DNA of 64,000 bases from Mycoplasma haemofelis str. Langford 1 (GTDB lineage Bacteria > Bacillota_I > Bacilli_A > Mycoplasmatales > Mycoplasmoidaceae), in the NCBI RefSeq assembly GCF_000200735.1, contig NC_014970.1:744001-808000 (forward strand), read 5' to 3'. Positions 1 to 8,505 of the stretch are shown here, in pieces. The notes under the pieces were generated by a model that worked only from the letters and a program-made list of their open reading frames with translations, searched no databases and was not told the origin of the DNA. Positions within the stretch are counted from its first letter, which is position 1. Each line of letters starts with the position of its first letter. The translations under genes were made by a program, and so were the position numbers.

Positions 1-384
1 CTGCTCAGTAGATTCAACAATTCAACCTGTTTTCATAACATCACCATTATTCTTGGAGCAGTACTTCTTAAAATCCTCTAGATACTTGGTATCTTTTGTG
101 GATAAGCCATAAATCTCATGACAACCTTTCTTATGATTAGCCTTTCTGGAAGACTCATCTCCTTGACTTCCTGAAGCTTTCTTTAGAGTCTCATGAGATG
201 GAGTGGCTGAAGCAAGTAACTTAAACTTCTCTTCTCATAAAGTCCTATCCTCATCTTTTAGAATGGCAAACTTGTACTTCTCACTGTAGGGGTCGATTAC
301 CTTCGACCTAGAAAGAGCCCAACCTCCAGCTCCCAATCCTCCCGCACCTAAAGCCCCTAGAGAGACAGGAACCAACTTATTCAT
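1..384 (-). CDS. hypothetical paralog, left-edge (third) family, partial
   Basis: The gene starts at ATG 384-382 and runs off the left edge in frame, so only the first 128 codons are visible. An N-terminal hydrophobic Gly/Ala-rich segment (about residues 4-24) looks like a signal anchor. After it come a YSEKY motif, a Trp encoded by TGA, and a C-H-E-I-Y...D-F-K-K-Y-C-S-K-N-N block that closely matches the upstream neighbour (C-L-N-I-Y...D-F-Q-Q-Y-C-A-K-N-N). The pair are therefore paralogs of a family distinct from the two dominating the rest of the window. The ATG overlaps the neighbour's stop as TAATG, so the genes are probably co-translated. Function unknown. Confidence 0.85.
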
Positions 385-1043
385 TAGTTACTTGTACAAA
401 ACTTCTTAACAACCTTAAAAGCCCCAACTTCACTCCCCAAGTAAATCTCTTCTCCGGAAGAATCACATCAGCCTTTTAAAGCCACTCTATGTTCGTCCTT
501 AAGATCCTTGGGAGCTTTTACCTTTTCTAATTGTGCATATAAATCCAAGAGTCCTACAGACAACTCCTGTTTCTTTACCTTTTGTAGTTCTTCTAACTTC
601 TTATCTCAATCACTCCCTTTCTTGTTCTTAGCTTTCTTAGAGGGATCTTCAACTATTCATTTACCTATCAGAACATCTCTATTATTCTTCGCACAATACT
701 GTTGGAAATCGGAAAAGTAGGAAGTAGCCATAACTACAGATTCGTAGATATTCAAACATCCCTCTTTATGAAGCTTTTGAGCCTCATGGCTATAGTTGGT
801 ATGTTCTATAGCTTTCTTTAAAAGGTCATGGGTAGGCTTGCTAGCCTTCATGACATTTCACTTTCCTTGCCACACTGCTTGATCATGATTCTCCCTCAAT
901 AAAGCCTCCCCATACTTATCCTTAAAGAGCACATTCACTTTGGAAGAGATGCTCTTATTCACCCTCTCAGGTGCAGAATAGTAAGAATACGCAACTCCTC
1001 CAGTACCCACCAATAAGATCGCCACAGGAGTAAGGTTGGACAT
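384..1043 (-). CDS. hypothetical paralog, left-edge (third) family
   Basis: 219 aa from ATG 1043, reading through two TGA-Trp codons (858 and 657). Residues 4-23 are hydrophobic and probably anchor the protein. Then follow a K-Y-G-E-A-L motif and a C-x-N-I-Y...Y-F-S-D-F-Q-Q-Y-C block shared with the downstream gene, and a Lys-rich C-terminal half with W-C near residue 192 and a final F-C. It is divergent from the WIY-DW gene at 1105 across 61 bases. Its stop overlaps the next start (TAATG at 386-382). No recognised family; a surface or membrane-anchored role is inferred from the N-terminus only. Confidence 0.85.
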
Positions 1044-1104
1044 CTAATTAAGGAGAAAATTAAATCCTTGATCCTTGCCTATTTAATTAAAGAAAGTTAA
1101 TGTT
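1044..1104. promoter_or_regulatory. divergent intergenic region
   Basis: 61 A/T-rich bases between divergent starts. TTAATTAA-like tracts occur on both sides (1045-1051, 1082-1091). No GGGTGGAA repeat is present, unlike several later divergent regions. Confidence 0.4.
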
Positions 1105-1638
1105 ATGAGTCCGTCTAAGTTTTTTGTTGCAGGGACTTCTCTAGCTGGTGGGGGAGGACTTGTTGGAGCGGGAGTGTGATACTCAGAAGGGGGGAAAGCT
1201 CCTTCAGAAGAGAAAGTTAAAACCGTTTCCGAAAAGAGAGAGCTTCCGATCGAGAGTCAAGAAGTTCAAGATTCACAACCCGCAGAAGAAAGTAAAGCTG
1301 TTATTTCTAGTATAGAAACTGGTTCTGGCTACACATGTCACATCTTTGAAGTGAATGGTAATCCAGTTAATAAGGTATTAAGAGAAATAAAAGATCAGAA
1401 GGGCTTCTTGGGAGGATTGAGCTCAAATGAAAAAACCTTTAAAGATGATGTTGAGCATGCTTGCAAGGGGACAAATAATAAGGTATCTGTTACGGCCTCA
1501 ATTAACGTAAGACATGTTTATGTGTACCAAAACCAAAATAAAAGCAATTGGGTCTATTCATCTTCAATTCAGACGCAAGATTGAACCAAATCAAAGAACT
1601 TTCAAGAGCCTTCTGCTAGTCAAATAAAAACAGTTTAG
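1105..1638 (+). CDS. WIY-DW family paralog, CHIFEV subtype
   Basis: 177 aa. The start is ATG 1105, giving MSPSKFFVAGTSL, matched by the paralog at 2638. Residues 5-26 are hydrophobic and Gly-rich with no lipobox Cys, so a signal anchor rather than a lipoprotein is likely. A Ser/Glu/Lys/Pro linker (27-70) precedes C78 in CHIFEV. The second conserved Cys is C120 (VEHAC), followed by VYVYQN and NWVYSSSIQTQDW, the family C-terminal signature. The stop is 2 bases before the next ATG. It is the first of two tandem copies of a two-gene block (1105-2111 and 2638-3638). Function unknown; an extracellular disulfide-bonded domain is inferred. Confidence 0.9.
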
Positions 1639-1640
1639 TT

Positions 1641-2111
1641 ATGAGTATTTCAATTCCTAAAGTTGCGGCTTTGGGTTCTGCTCTTGTCGGAACTGGTGCA
1701 ATTTTTTCTGAGGCGATGGGTTCGGGTAGTTCTGAGAGTCCTTTGCCTCAAAAGATTCAAGATTCCCCTATTTCCAAAACATCCAGCAGTAAAGCAGTAA
1801 CACCGTTGCAAGGTGCTTGTAGGATTTGAGAAGTTCGTATAGAGAATACCAGTTACAACGTAAGGGAGATAGTTAGAGAAATTAAAAATAGAGATGAGTT
1901 GGTGGATGAATCAGGTTCTTCTAACGAAAAATTTAGAAGTGAAATAAGGGATGCCTGTCTTGGGAAGAAGAGCGGCCATGCAAAAATAGGATCCGACATA
2001 TACATCTATGTTTTCGAATCTGACGGAAAATGGATGTACTCTAGCTACGTACAGGGGCATGATTGACACATCAAGAAAGGAATTGCAGATCCATATAGAA
2101 GCAATAAGTAA
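1641..2111 (+). CDS. WIY-DW family paralog, ACR-WEV subtype
   Basis: 156 aa. The first about 30 codons (MSISIPKVAALGSALVG) are almost identical to the gene at 3174. A hydrophobic N-terminus is followed by a short Ser/Pro linker, C60 (GACRIWEV, with W encoded by TGA 1827), C106 (RDAC), IYIYVFES and KWMYSSYVQGHDW. It starts 2 bases after the preceding stop, so the pair is probably one transcript. Function unknown. Confidence 0.9.
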
Positions 2112-2223
2112 GTTTATTTTCCTACATCTGAAAAGTTAACTTCCAATACCTAAAGAAGTCGAATTCACATTACTCCAAAAAAAGGATTGAAGGATTGGTA
2201 CAAGGGGGAAATTCTAACCTTGT
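2112..2223 (+). promoter_or_regulatory. upstream region with degenerate promoter repeat
   Basis: It contains AAAAAAAGGATTGAAGGATTGG (two GGATTG units at about 2184 and 2192), resembling the AAAAAGGGTGGAAGGGTGG element of later promoters. The second unit is 32 bases before ATG 2224, the same spacing as elsewhere. The stretch around 2152-2174 (AAGTCGAATTCACATTACT) resembles the sequence following the gene at 3174, consistent with block duplication. Confidence 0.45.
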
Positions 2224-2594
2224 ATGATTCCTTCACTTTTCAAAATGATGGCTCTCACTGGGAGCGCAGTTATTGGTGGTGGAACTATAGTAAATCAAGT
2301 ATTTTTCTCTGAAGGTAAAGAATCAAAAATTAAGAGTAGGGATATTTCCGGCAACTCCTTGACTACATCCGAATTGGGTTGCGTTATTTATGAAGCTAAG
2401 GAGCCTAGTGGAAGTTGAGGACGTCATAAATTTACCCAATTAGAGAAGAAATTCAAAAGCATGGAAGAGTTCCTCAAGGAAACAATAAAATTCATGGAGA
2501 AACTTGAATCTATGCTGGAGATATGAACAATGGTAAAGATTGAACTGATGATGCTGAAGTAAAACGAAATTCCTCAAATATACTTCAAGGCTAA
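2224..2594 (+). pseudogene. disrupted WIY-DW paralog (internal deletion with frameshift)
   Basis: The N-terminal part is intact: MIPSLFKMMALTGSAVIGGG, then CVIYEAKEP and F-T-Q-L-E-K-K-F. It is close to the gene at 16503. After K-S-M-E-E-F-L-K the frame leads to a foreign tail ending at TAA 2554. The family C-terminus (G-E-T-W-I-Y-A-G-D-M-N-N-G-K-D-W) is present just downstream in another frame, ending at TAA 2592-2594. The segment that should carry the second Cys and VYVWW is missing. I read this as an internal deletion plus frameshift. The start-side promoter motif is retained. Confidence 0.8.
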
Positions 2595-2637
2595 TTTATT
2601 GGAATCCCTACCCGATAATTGAAAGACACTTCAAATC

Positions 2638-3171
2638 ATGAATCCATCTAAATTCTTTGTTGCTGGGACATCGTTAGCCGGAGGAAGCGGACTGGTGGGG
2701 GCGGGAGTATGGTATGCAGAAGGAGGAAAATCCCCTTCAGAAGAAAAAATTAAGACCGTTTCCGAGAAGCAAGAGGTTTCGGTCAAGAGTCAAGATGCTC
2801 CAACTTTGAACGTAAAACCTGAAGCGAAAAGTCAACCTGTTACCTCTAGCATAGAGGTGGGTTCTGGTTACACTTGCCACATCTTTGAAGTGGATCAAAA
2901 AACAGTTAATAAAGTATTAAGCGAAATAACAGATCAGCTTGGCTTTCTGAGCGGGCTAGATGAAAAAAATCAAACCTTTAAAAGTGATGTGGAGAATGCC
3001 TGTAAAGGGCTATCGGGGAAGGTGTCCTTTACAGTAGATTCAAATACTAAGCACGTGTATGTGTACAAAGATGGTGCAAGTTGAGTTTATTCGGCAACTG
3101 TTCAGACCCAAGATTGGACTAAATCCACAAACTTTAAAGGGTCTTCTGCTAGTCAAATAGGAGTAAGTTAG
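2638..3171 (+). CDS. WIY-DW family paralog, CHIFEV subtype (second copy)
   Basis: 177 aa, co-linear with the gene at 1105: MNPSKFFVAGTSLAGG, a hydrophobic Gly-rich anchor to residue 26, a Ser/Glu/Lys linker, C80 (YTCHIFEV), C122 (VENAC), then VYVYKDGAS-W and VYSATVQTQDW. The divergence from the first copy is concentrated in the linker and the region between the two Cys. The stop TAG 3169-3171 is 2 bases before the next ATG, reproducing the spacing of the first copy. Confidence 0.9.
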
Positions 3172-3173
3172 TT

Positions 3174-3638
3174 ATGAGTATTTCCATTCCTAAAGTTGCG
3201 GCTTTGGGTTCTGCTCTTGTCGGAACTGGAGCGATTTTTTCTGAAGCAATGGGCTCGGGTAGTTCCGAAAATCCATCACCTATCAAAACTAAAGATGAGC
3301 CTGTTGTTTCTAAATCTTTCAGCAGTAAAGCAGTAACTACTATTCAGGGTGCTTGCAGAGTTTGGGAAGTTGAGAGAGCCAGAGATAGTTACAATGTTGT
3401 TAGGGTAATTCGAGAAATTAAGGATAAGAACGGATTTGTAAGCGACTTGGATATTGTCGCAAATAAAACATTTGTTGATGAGGTGCAGGATGCTTGTTTA
3501 GGAAAAAAAGGCGGTCATTTTAGAGTTGGAAATGACGTTTATATCTATGTTTATAAGTCTGAGAATAAATGAATGTATTCCGGCTCTATGCAAGGACATG
3601 ATTGACATCACAAAACAAATTTTTGAAGCACACAGTAG
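3174..3638 (+). CDS. WIY-DW family paralog, ACR-WEV subtype (second copy)
   Basis: 154 aa. The anchor is nearly identical to that of the gene at 1641, followed by C61 (GACRVWEV), C108 (QDAC), a Gly/His stretch, VYIYVYKSENK and WMYSGSMQGHDWHH, with a short tail ending at TAG 3636. It converges on the triple-WC gene at 3664-4533 with a 25-base gap. Function unknown. Confidence 0.9.
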
Positions 3639-3663
3639 TCTACTTCCTTAAGTCGAATTTATA

Positions 3664-4533
3664 TTACTGAGGTTGTCCCTCGGAGTTCTTAAGACATCTG
3701 AATCTAAACTTGGGATAGACTTCGCTAAATACCTTACTGTCAGAAAAATTCTTACTCTCGTTCTTCTCGCATCAGTCCTTTAAGTCTTCTTGAGTTTCTC
3801 CATTCTTTTCATTATCAGCCTTCCATGAAGCTAATCCCTTGATAGATTCATGTTTGGATTGTAAATCAATACTGTTATTACCACTAGTTAACAACAGTGT
3901 ACTCTCTCCCCTTTGCTCAATTAACTCCTTAATGCTGGAGAACTTCTTAGGGATACATAACTCCTTGACATTTAAAACAAGTGTCTCATCTACAGCCTTA
4001 CTCAAAGAACTAGTACATCATTCCTTGAAAGCACTCTTAGCTGCATCTAAATCCTCCACTTCCTTCCCATCTTCTCCAATTTCGGGAGAGTATCCTATTA
4101 AGGAGTGGAAACCATCAATGTGCTTTCTGAATACATAAGCCACCTTATACTGCTTATCTTCATCATTCCCCGATTGTATAAGCCTACTAGTATCTCCATA
4201 CAATTGGATAATCCTAGCTTTAACAGTCCTAGGGTTATCTACACACAATAGGGAAGCACTATCTTTGAAGTCCTCATAATTTGGAGAATCAATATGACGA
4301 TTACATCAAGACTTAACTTCCTCAACTCCACTGATACTTAAATCGCTAATCAACTTTCCATTCTCCTCTATTACAGCCTTTCAATAGTTAGTCTCCGAGT
4401 CGGAAATCAATCGGAGACCTTGCCACTCTAAGTACTGCCTCAGAGTCTTAGGCTTTAAATTGCTGAATTTATACCAACCGCCAACTCCTACAGATCCAAG
4501 TCCCAATAGAATCGCAGCAGGAACGATCTTCAT
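3664..4533 (-). CDS. triple-WC family paralog
   Basis: 289 aa, from ATG 4533 (MKIVPAAILLGLGSVGVGG, a hydrophobic anchor with no lipobox) to TAA 3664. Then come YKFSNLKPKTLRQYLEWQG, three cysteine modules and a YPKFRFRC end. Module 1 is WC-x19-C (WCNRH...SLLCVDNPRTVK), module 2 WC-x19-C (WCTSS...KELCIPK) and module 3 WC-x24-C (WCEKN...RFRC). Between modules 1 and 2 sits the most conserved block, YKVAYVFRKHIDGFHSLIGY. Several Trp are TGA. Six paired Cys in a predicted exported domain suggest disulfide-linked helical hairpins. Function unknown; M-P-A spacing and helical content are from inspection only. Confidence 0.9.
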
Positions 4534-4594
4534 AATACTGGAAACTTATAAGAGTCAGTTCTAAAGGGGGCTGTACTTTTAATATCGGGCAAAA
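4534..4594. promoter_or_regulatory. divergent promoter region of triple-WC gene and a decapitated paralog
   Basis: CTTATA at 4545-4550 (TATAAG on the minus strand) lies about 12 bases upstream of ATG 4533, as in six other triple-WC promoters. A GTACTTTTAAT element (4573-4583) follows, also recurring (6364, 8418, 19315). On the plus side AAAAGGGGTGGAA (4591-4603) is a remnant of the GGGTGGAA element. Confidence 0.6.
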
Positions 4595-4896
4595 GGGGTG
4601 GAATAGCAGCTTATGAAGGAGGTATTGTTGTCGAAACTTCAATGATGCTGGGCTCTAAGTAAGAAACTCCTGCGTGCATTATCATAAGATCCCTCTGTGA
4701 CTGAAAGTCTCACGAATTGAGAAGCTACTAGAGAGATCTGAAAATAAAGATTTATTCCTTATCAAATTAAAGGGGTCGCAAATGAGGCTGGTGCAGGTTC
4801 CAACGGAAAGAAAGGAACAAGTGAATTTACTCCACTCTTACGAATGAGAAAGACTGGGTAAAGTGAGGAACAGTTACTAAGGAATTCACAATTACT
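4595..4896 (+). pseudogene. decapitated, decayed WIY-DW paralog
   Basis: No open frame, but the DNA aligns by eye with the genes at 6434 and 8506. GCAGCTTATGAAGGAGGTAT and TGATGCTGGGCTCTAAG (4605-4659) match the anchor region, GAAGCTACTAGAGAGATCTG matches the KLLERF region, and GTGAATTTACTCCACTCTTA...GAGAAAGACTGGGTAAAG matches the WIYS...EKDWVK end. The ATG and first codons are gone, and the promoter repeat GGGGTGGA is joined directly to the coding GGTGGAGTGG site. That suggests deletion between these two similar G-rich sequences, followed by decay with several stops and indels. Confidence 0.75.
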
Positions 4897-4937
4897 AGGA
4901 AGGTGGGGATTATATACTTCTCACTCTTTGAATTGCA

Positions 4938-5414
4938 ATGGCTTATCAAACATTAAAGATAGTAACTTTGAGTGGAGGATGTGCTGCCGCCGGAGGGGGA
5001 GTGGCAGGGGGATTTCTTATTTCATCTTCCAAATCCGTTGAGGATTCCCATAAAAAGAAAGATTCTTCAGAATCCAATGATCCAGTGAAGAAATGCGTCT
5101 TATATATAGCCGGAGTATCTGGAAACGGGAACTCTAAGACAGTAACTGAGATATCTAAAAAGGTAGAAGAGAGCGAAATAGAGAAATTTTTAGAAGATAA
5201 GAAGGGGGGAGGAAATTTTGCTTCGGACGTGAAAAGAGCATGTGAAGGAAGCAACAAGCACTTCCCTTCAGAAAACAATTTGAATGTTTTTGTTTATAAA
5301 GAGACTACCGGAGAGAAACGATGGATTTACTCACAATCACTACAGCAAGACTGATTTAATAAATCCGAAGTAAAGCAAACTTTTAACACACCTACAAAGA
5401 CCGTTGCTTCCTAA
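4938..5414 (+). CDS. WIY-DW family paralog, YVA/VFVYK subtype
   Basis: 158 aa. MAYQTLKIVTLSGGCAAAGGG begins a Gly/Ala-rich anchor. A short Lys/Ser/Asp linker leads to C55 (KKCVLYIAG), VTEISKKVEES, the second Cys (KRACEG), VFVYKETTGEKR, WIYSQSLQQD-W (TGA 5352) and a short tail. Upstream GGAAGGTGGGG (4899-4909) may be a variant of the promoter G-rich element. The closest relative is the gene at 6987. It converges on the minus-strand gene ending at 5433 (18-base gap). Confidence 0.9.
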
Positions 5415-5432
5415 TATCCACCCATTAACTAG

Positions 5433-6323
5433 CTAAGGAAGGAGTGAATTCGATACTTGCTTAGGGCTAGCTTCGGATGCTTTAAGACATCTGAATCGGA
5501 ACTTAGGATAGATCTCACTAAATACTTTATCTTCGTGGAAATTCTTATTCTGGTTCTCAGTGCATCATGTTTTCAAATCATTTTCACTAGAAGCGCCTGA
5601 CTTATCTTTCTTCCAAGAAGCTAAGTTCTGAATCTCTTTATATTTCTTTTTTAATTCTGATTGGTTTTCAGTTTCAGTAAGAAGAGACCCCTTTTCTCCA
5701 TTCTGCTCTATTAATTCCTTAATAGTAGTGAATCTCTTAGGAGTGCACAAAGTACGAACATTCATCACCAATGTATCATCCACAGACTTTTTCAAAGAGT
5801 CCTCGCATCATTTTTGAAATGCTTCCTTAGCCTTATCTAACTCTTCCACCTCTTTACCATCTTCACCTACTGCAGGTTTGTAACCTATTAAATCGTGAAA
5901 TCCATCAATGTGCTTTCTAAAGACATAGGCTACTTTGTACTTTTCACTTTCACTATTAGATATTAGCTTCCCAGTTCCGCCATCCAACTGGATAATCCTA
6001 GCTTTAACGGTTCTAGGATTATCTACACATAATAGAGAAGCACTATCTTTGAGATCTTCATAATTCTCGGAATCTATATGCTTCTGGCACCATCCCTTAA
6101 CTCCCTTAATATCGGAATCACTGATACCTAACCTCTTAGCAACCTCTTTATTCTCATCCAATACGGCTGCCCAATAGTTACTTTCGGAATCTGAAATCAA
6201 TCTGAGACCTTGTCACTCCAAGTACTGCCTCAAAGTCTTAGGTTTTAAATTACTGAATTTATACCAACCACCAACTCCTACAGATCCAAATCCCAATAGA
6301 ACCACAGCAGGTACGAGCTTCAT
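5433..6323 (-). CDS. triple-WC family paralog
   Basis: 296 aa from ATG 6323 (MKLVPAVVLLGFGSVGVGG) to TAG 5433. Order: anchor, KPKTLRQYLEWQG, ISDSESNYW, module 1 (WCQKH...SLLCVDNPRTVK), KVAYVFRKHIDGFHDLIGY, module 2 (WCEDS...RTLCTPK), LLTE, module 3 (WCTEN...YPKFRFRC), and a longer Ser/Lys/Pro tail than its siblings. The first two thirds are nearly identical to the gene at 7506-8378, while the last third differs, which points to recent duplication or gene conversion. Function unknown. Confidence 0.9.
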
Positions 6324-6433
6324 AACATCCGAAACTTATAAGAGTCAGTTCTAAAGGGGGATGTACTTTTAATATCGGATAAAAAGGGTGGAAGGGTGGA
6401 AGGGTGTGGGAGTTTAAGTATCTGGCAGGAATT
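6324..6433. promoter_or_regulatory. divergent promoter with GGGTGGAA array
   Basis: The minus side has CTTATA at 6335-6340 (TATAAG box just upstream of ATG 6323) and GTACTTTTAATATCGG at 6364-6379. The plus side has AAAAAGGGTGGAAGGGTGG and a further GGGTGTGGG (6381-6410). The last repeated GGGTG starts 32 bases before ATG 6434. A TTTAAGTATC stretch about 20 bases before the ATG is a candidate -10 region. No clear Shine-Dalgarno sequence is seen. Confidence 0.65.
6386..6410 (+). repeat. GGGTGGAA promoter repeat, 2 units plus GGGTGTGGG (G4-like)
   Basis: G-tracts are at 6386-6388, 6394-6396, 6402-6404 and 6408-6410 with spacers of 5, 5 and 3 bases. This satisfies the G3-N1-7 G-quadruplex pattern on the coding strand of the downstream gene. 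Confidence 0.8.
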
Positions 6434-6937
6434 ATGGCTTCTGGTTTATTGAAATTGGCCACTCTTGGTGGAGTGGCAGCTTCTGGAGGAGGTATTGTTG
6501 CTGGGGCTTCCATGATGTCTGGCTCTAAGCAGGAAGTTCCTGAGATTCAGAAAACATCGACTCAAGTGGAAGCCGAGGAGAATTTGGCTCAAAGTGATGA
6601 CTTATCTCTGTTCGAATCGAAGATCCCTGCTTGTATTGTTTATGAAGCTGAGAAACCAATACAAGAAGGAGGTAACTCTAAATTCAAGAAACTTTTGAGG
6701 AAGTTTGGAAGTAAAGAGGAATTCTTACAAAAGTTAAATGAGAAAGAGGTTGCAAACACGGAAGCAATAACAACCGACGTAAATAATGCGTGCGGGAATA
6801 CAGGAGGGAAGAAGAGTTTAGATGGGAGTATATATGTTTGATACTCTGAATCAGATAAGAAATGAATTTACTCTACCCAAATGCACGAAAAGGATTGATC
6901 TAAGGATAATGAAGTTGTCAAGAGTTTTACCAGTTAG
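6434..6937 (+). CDS. WIY-DW family paralog, CxIYEA subtype
   Basis: 167 aa. The ATG at 6434 was chosen over 6404 because the paralog at 8506 starts at the same MASGLLKLATLGGVAAS. A Gly/Ala anchor (1-30) and a Gln/Glu/Asp linker are followed by C67 (ACIVYEAEKP), F-K-K-L-L-R-K-F, C120 (NNACGN), GSIYV-W-YSESDKK-W-IYSTQMHEKDW and a short tail. Both W shown apart are TGA. The first 103 bases are identical to the start of the gene at 8506, after which identity drops abruptly. Next gene begins 49 bases downstream. Confidence 0.9.
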
Positions 6938-6986
6938 AGCTTCCTAGTTTTCGGACTAGAAAACTTTAAGGTGCTGAGAAGGGTCT

Positions 6987-7496
6987 ATGGCTTATCAAAT
7001 TTTAAAAATGGCGACTCTAAGCGGTGGGTGTGCTGTCGCTGGAGGAGGTATAGCTGGCGGTTTTCTTATTTCCTCGTCAAAAGAGGGAAAATCTAATTCA
7101 ATTAAAACAGCTTCCTCCGCCTTAGAGGGAAATAATTTCTCAGAACCTGCAACTCCCAAAAAAGCTTGTATCCTATATGTAGCTACAGGAATAACGGGCA
7201 ATAAGGAAACTACCAAAGTGTCCGAGATAACTCAAAAATTCACAGGAGATGAAATAGAAGAATTTTTGAAGGATAAGAAGGAAGGTGGGAGTTTTGCTTC
7301 CGATGTGCAAAAGGCATGTGAGGGTAAGAACAAAAACTTTCCCCTGGAGGATAATCTGAATGTTTTTGTTTATAAAGAGACTACCGGGAATCAACGTTGA
7401 ATCTATTCTCAATACCTACAGAAGGACTGATTTCAAGAATCGACAGTAAGACAAACTTTTGATACAGCTTCCGGCACCGTAGCTCCAGAGCACTAA
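6987..7496 (+). CDS. WIY-DW family paralog, YVA/VFVYK subtype
   Basis: 169 aa, a close paralog of the gene at 4938: MAYQILKMATLSGGCAVAGGG anchor, Ser/Asn/Glu linker, KKACILYVATG, VSEITQKF, QKACEGKNKNFP, NVFVYKETTGNQR-W-IYSQYLQKDW and a 19-residue tail. The stop TAA 7494 lies 9 bases from the stop of the converging triple-WC gene. It shares an upstream partner gene with its homologous block (6434/6987 corresponds to 8506/9019 in position, though the second gene differs in subtype). Confidence 0.9.
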
Positions 7497-7505
7497 ATAT
7501 ATTCC

Positions 7506-8378
7506 TTACTTAGGATCATCACTAGACCCTTTAAGACATCTAAATCGGAACTTAGGATAGATCTCACTAAATACTTTATCTTCGTGGAAATTCTTACTCT
7601 GGTTATTGGTACACCATGTCTTTAAGCTATCTTTATTTCCTTCATTATCTGAATTATCTGCCTTTCAGGTAGCTAAGGCTTTGATAGCATCATGTTTCTT
7701 TTGGAGATCGGAATCTAAATTACCATTCGTCAGCAACAGATTACTCTCCCCATTGTGAGTTATTAATTCACTAATACTAGAGAACTTCTTAGGAGTACAT
7801 AGAGTCCTAATATTCCTAACCAGAGTCTCATCTATGGACTTATTTAAAGAATCTTCACATCACGTTTTAAAGGCGCCTTTAGCAGCATTTAAATCCTCAA
7901 CTTCCTTACCATCTTCTCCCATTTTGGGAGAGTAACCTATCAAGGAATGGAAGCCATCAATATGCTTCCTAAATACATAAGCTACCTTGTATTGATTGTC
8001 TGCCTGATCTCCATTTATAAGTTTCTCAGTGCTTCCATCCAACTGGATAATCCTAGCTTTAACGGTTCTAGGATTATCTACACATAATAGAGAAGCGCTC
8101 TCTTTAAGATCTTCATAATTCTCGGAATCTATATGCTTCTGGCACCATTCCTTCACTCCCTTAATATCGGAATCACTGATACCTAACCTCTTAGCAACCT
8201 CTTTATTCTCATCCAATACGGCTGCCCAATAGTTACTTTCGGAATCTGAAATCAATCTTAGACCTTGTCACTCCAAGTACTGCCTCAGAGTCTTAGGTTT
8301 TAAATTACTGAATTTATACCAACCACCAACTCCTACAGATCCAAGTCCCAATAAAACCGCAACAGGTACGAGCTTCAT
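7506..8378 (-). CDS. triple-WC family paralog
   Basis: 290 aa from ATG 8378 (MKLVPVAVLLGLGSVGVGG). The modules are WCQKH...SLLC, WCEDS...RTLC and WCTNN...RFRC. The region ISDSESNYWAAVLDENKEV through VDNPRTVKARIIQLDG is identical or nearly so to the gene at 5433-6323. The stretch after FRKHIDGFH changes to SLIGYSPKMGEDGK, resembling the gene at 3664 instead. The mosaic is consistent with recombination among siblings. Tail GSSDDPK, stop TAA 7506. Confidence 0.9.
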
Positions 8379-8505
8379 AACACTTTGAACTTATAAGTAC
8401 CCATTCTGAAGGGGTTTGTACTTTTAATTGAATATGAAAAAGGGTGGAAGGGTGGAAGGGTGGAAGGGTGGAAGGGTGCGGAGTTTCAATATCTAGGAAA
8501 TTGTT
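8379..8505. promoter_or_regulatory. divergent promoter with the longest GGGTGGAA array
   Basis: CTTATA at 8390-8395 serves the minus gene, followed by GTACTTTTAATTG (8418-8430). On the plus side AAAAAGGGTGG (8438 on) opens five G-tracts, ending 32 bases (last GGGTG at 8474) before ATG 8506. TTTCAATATC at 8483-8492 is the candidate -10 area. The extra units extend the array away from the gene, leaving the gene-proximal spacing unchanged. Confidence 0.65.
8442..8478 (+). repeat. GGGTGGAA tandem array, 4 full units plus GGGTG (G-quadruplex motif)
   Basis: Perfect 8-bp tandem repeat with G-tracts at 8442, 8450, 8458, 8466 and 8474, each separated by TGGAA. It is the longest copy in the window and a canonical G4 pattern with 5-base loops. 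Confidence 0.9.

Noticed and set aside
3839..4138. Plus-strand ORF inside the first intact triple-WC gene
   Set aside because: It is complementary to conserved family coding sequence and has no paralog in its own frame.
8442..8478. GGGTGGAA array as a CRISPR or origin iteron array
   Set aside because: The period is 8 bases with no spacers, it occurs singly upstream of many paralogs at fixed distance from the ATG, and there are no cas or replication genes.
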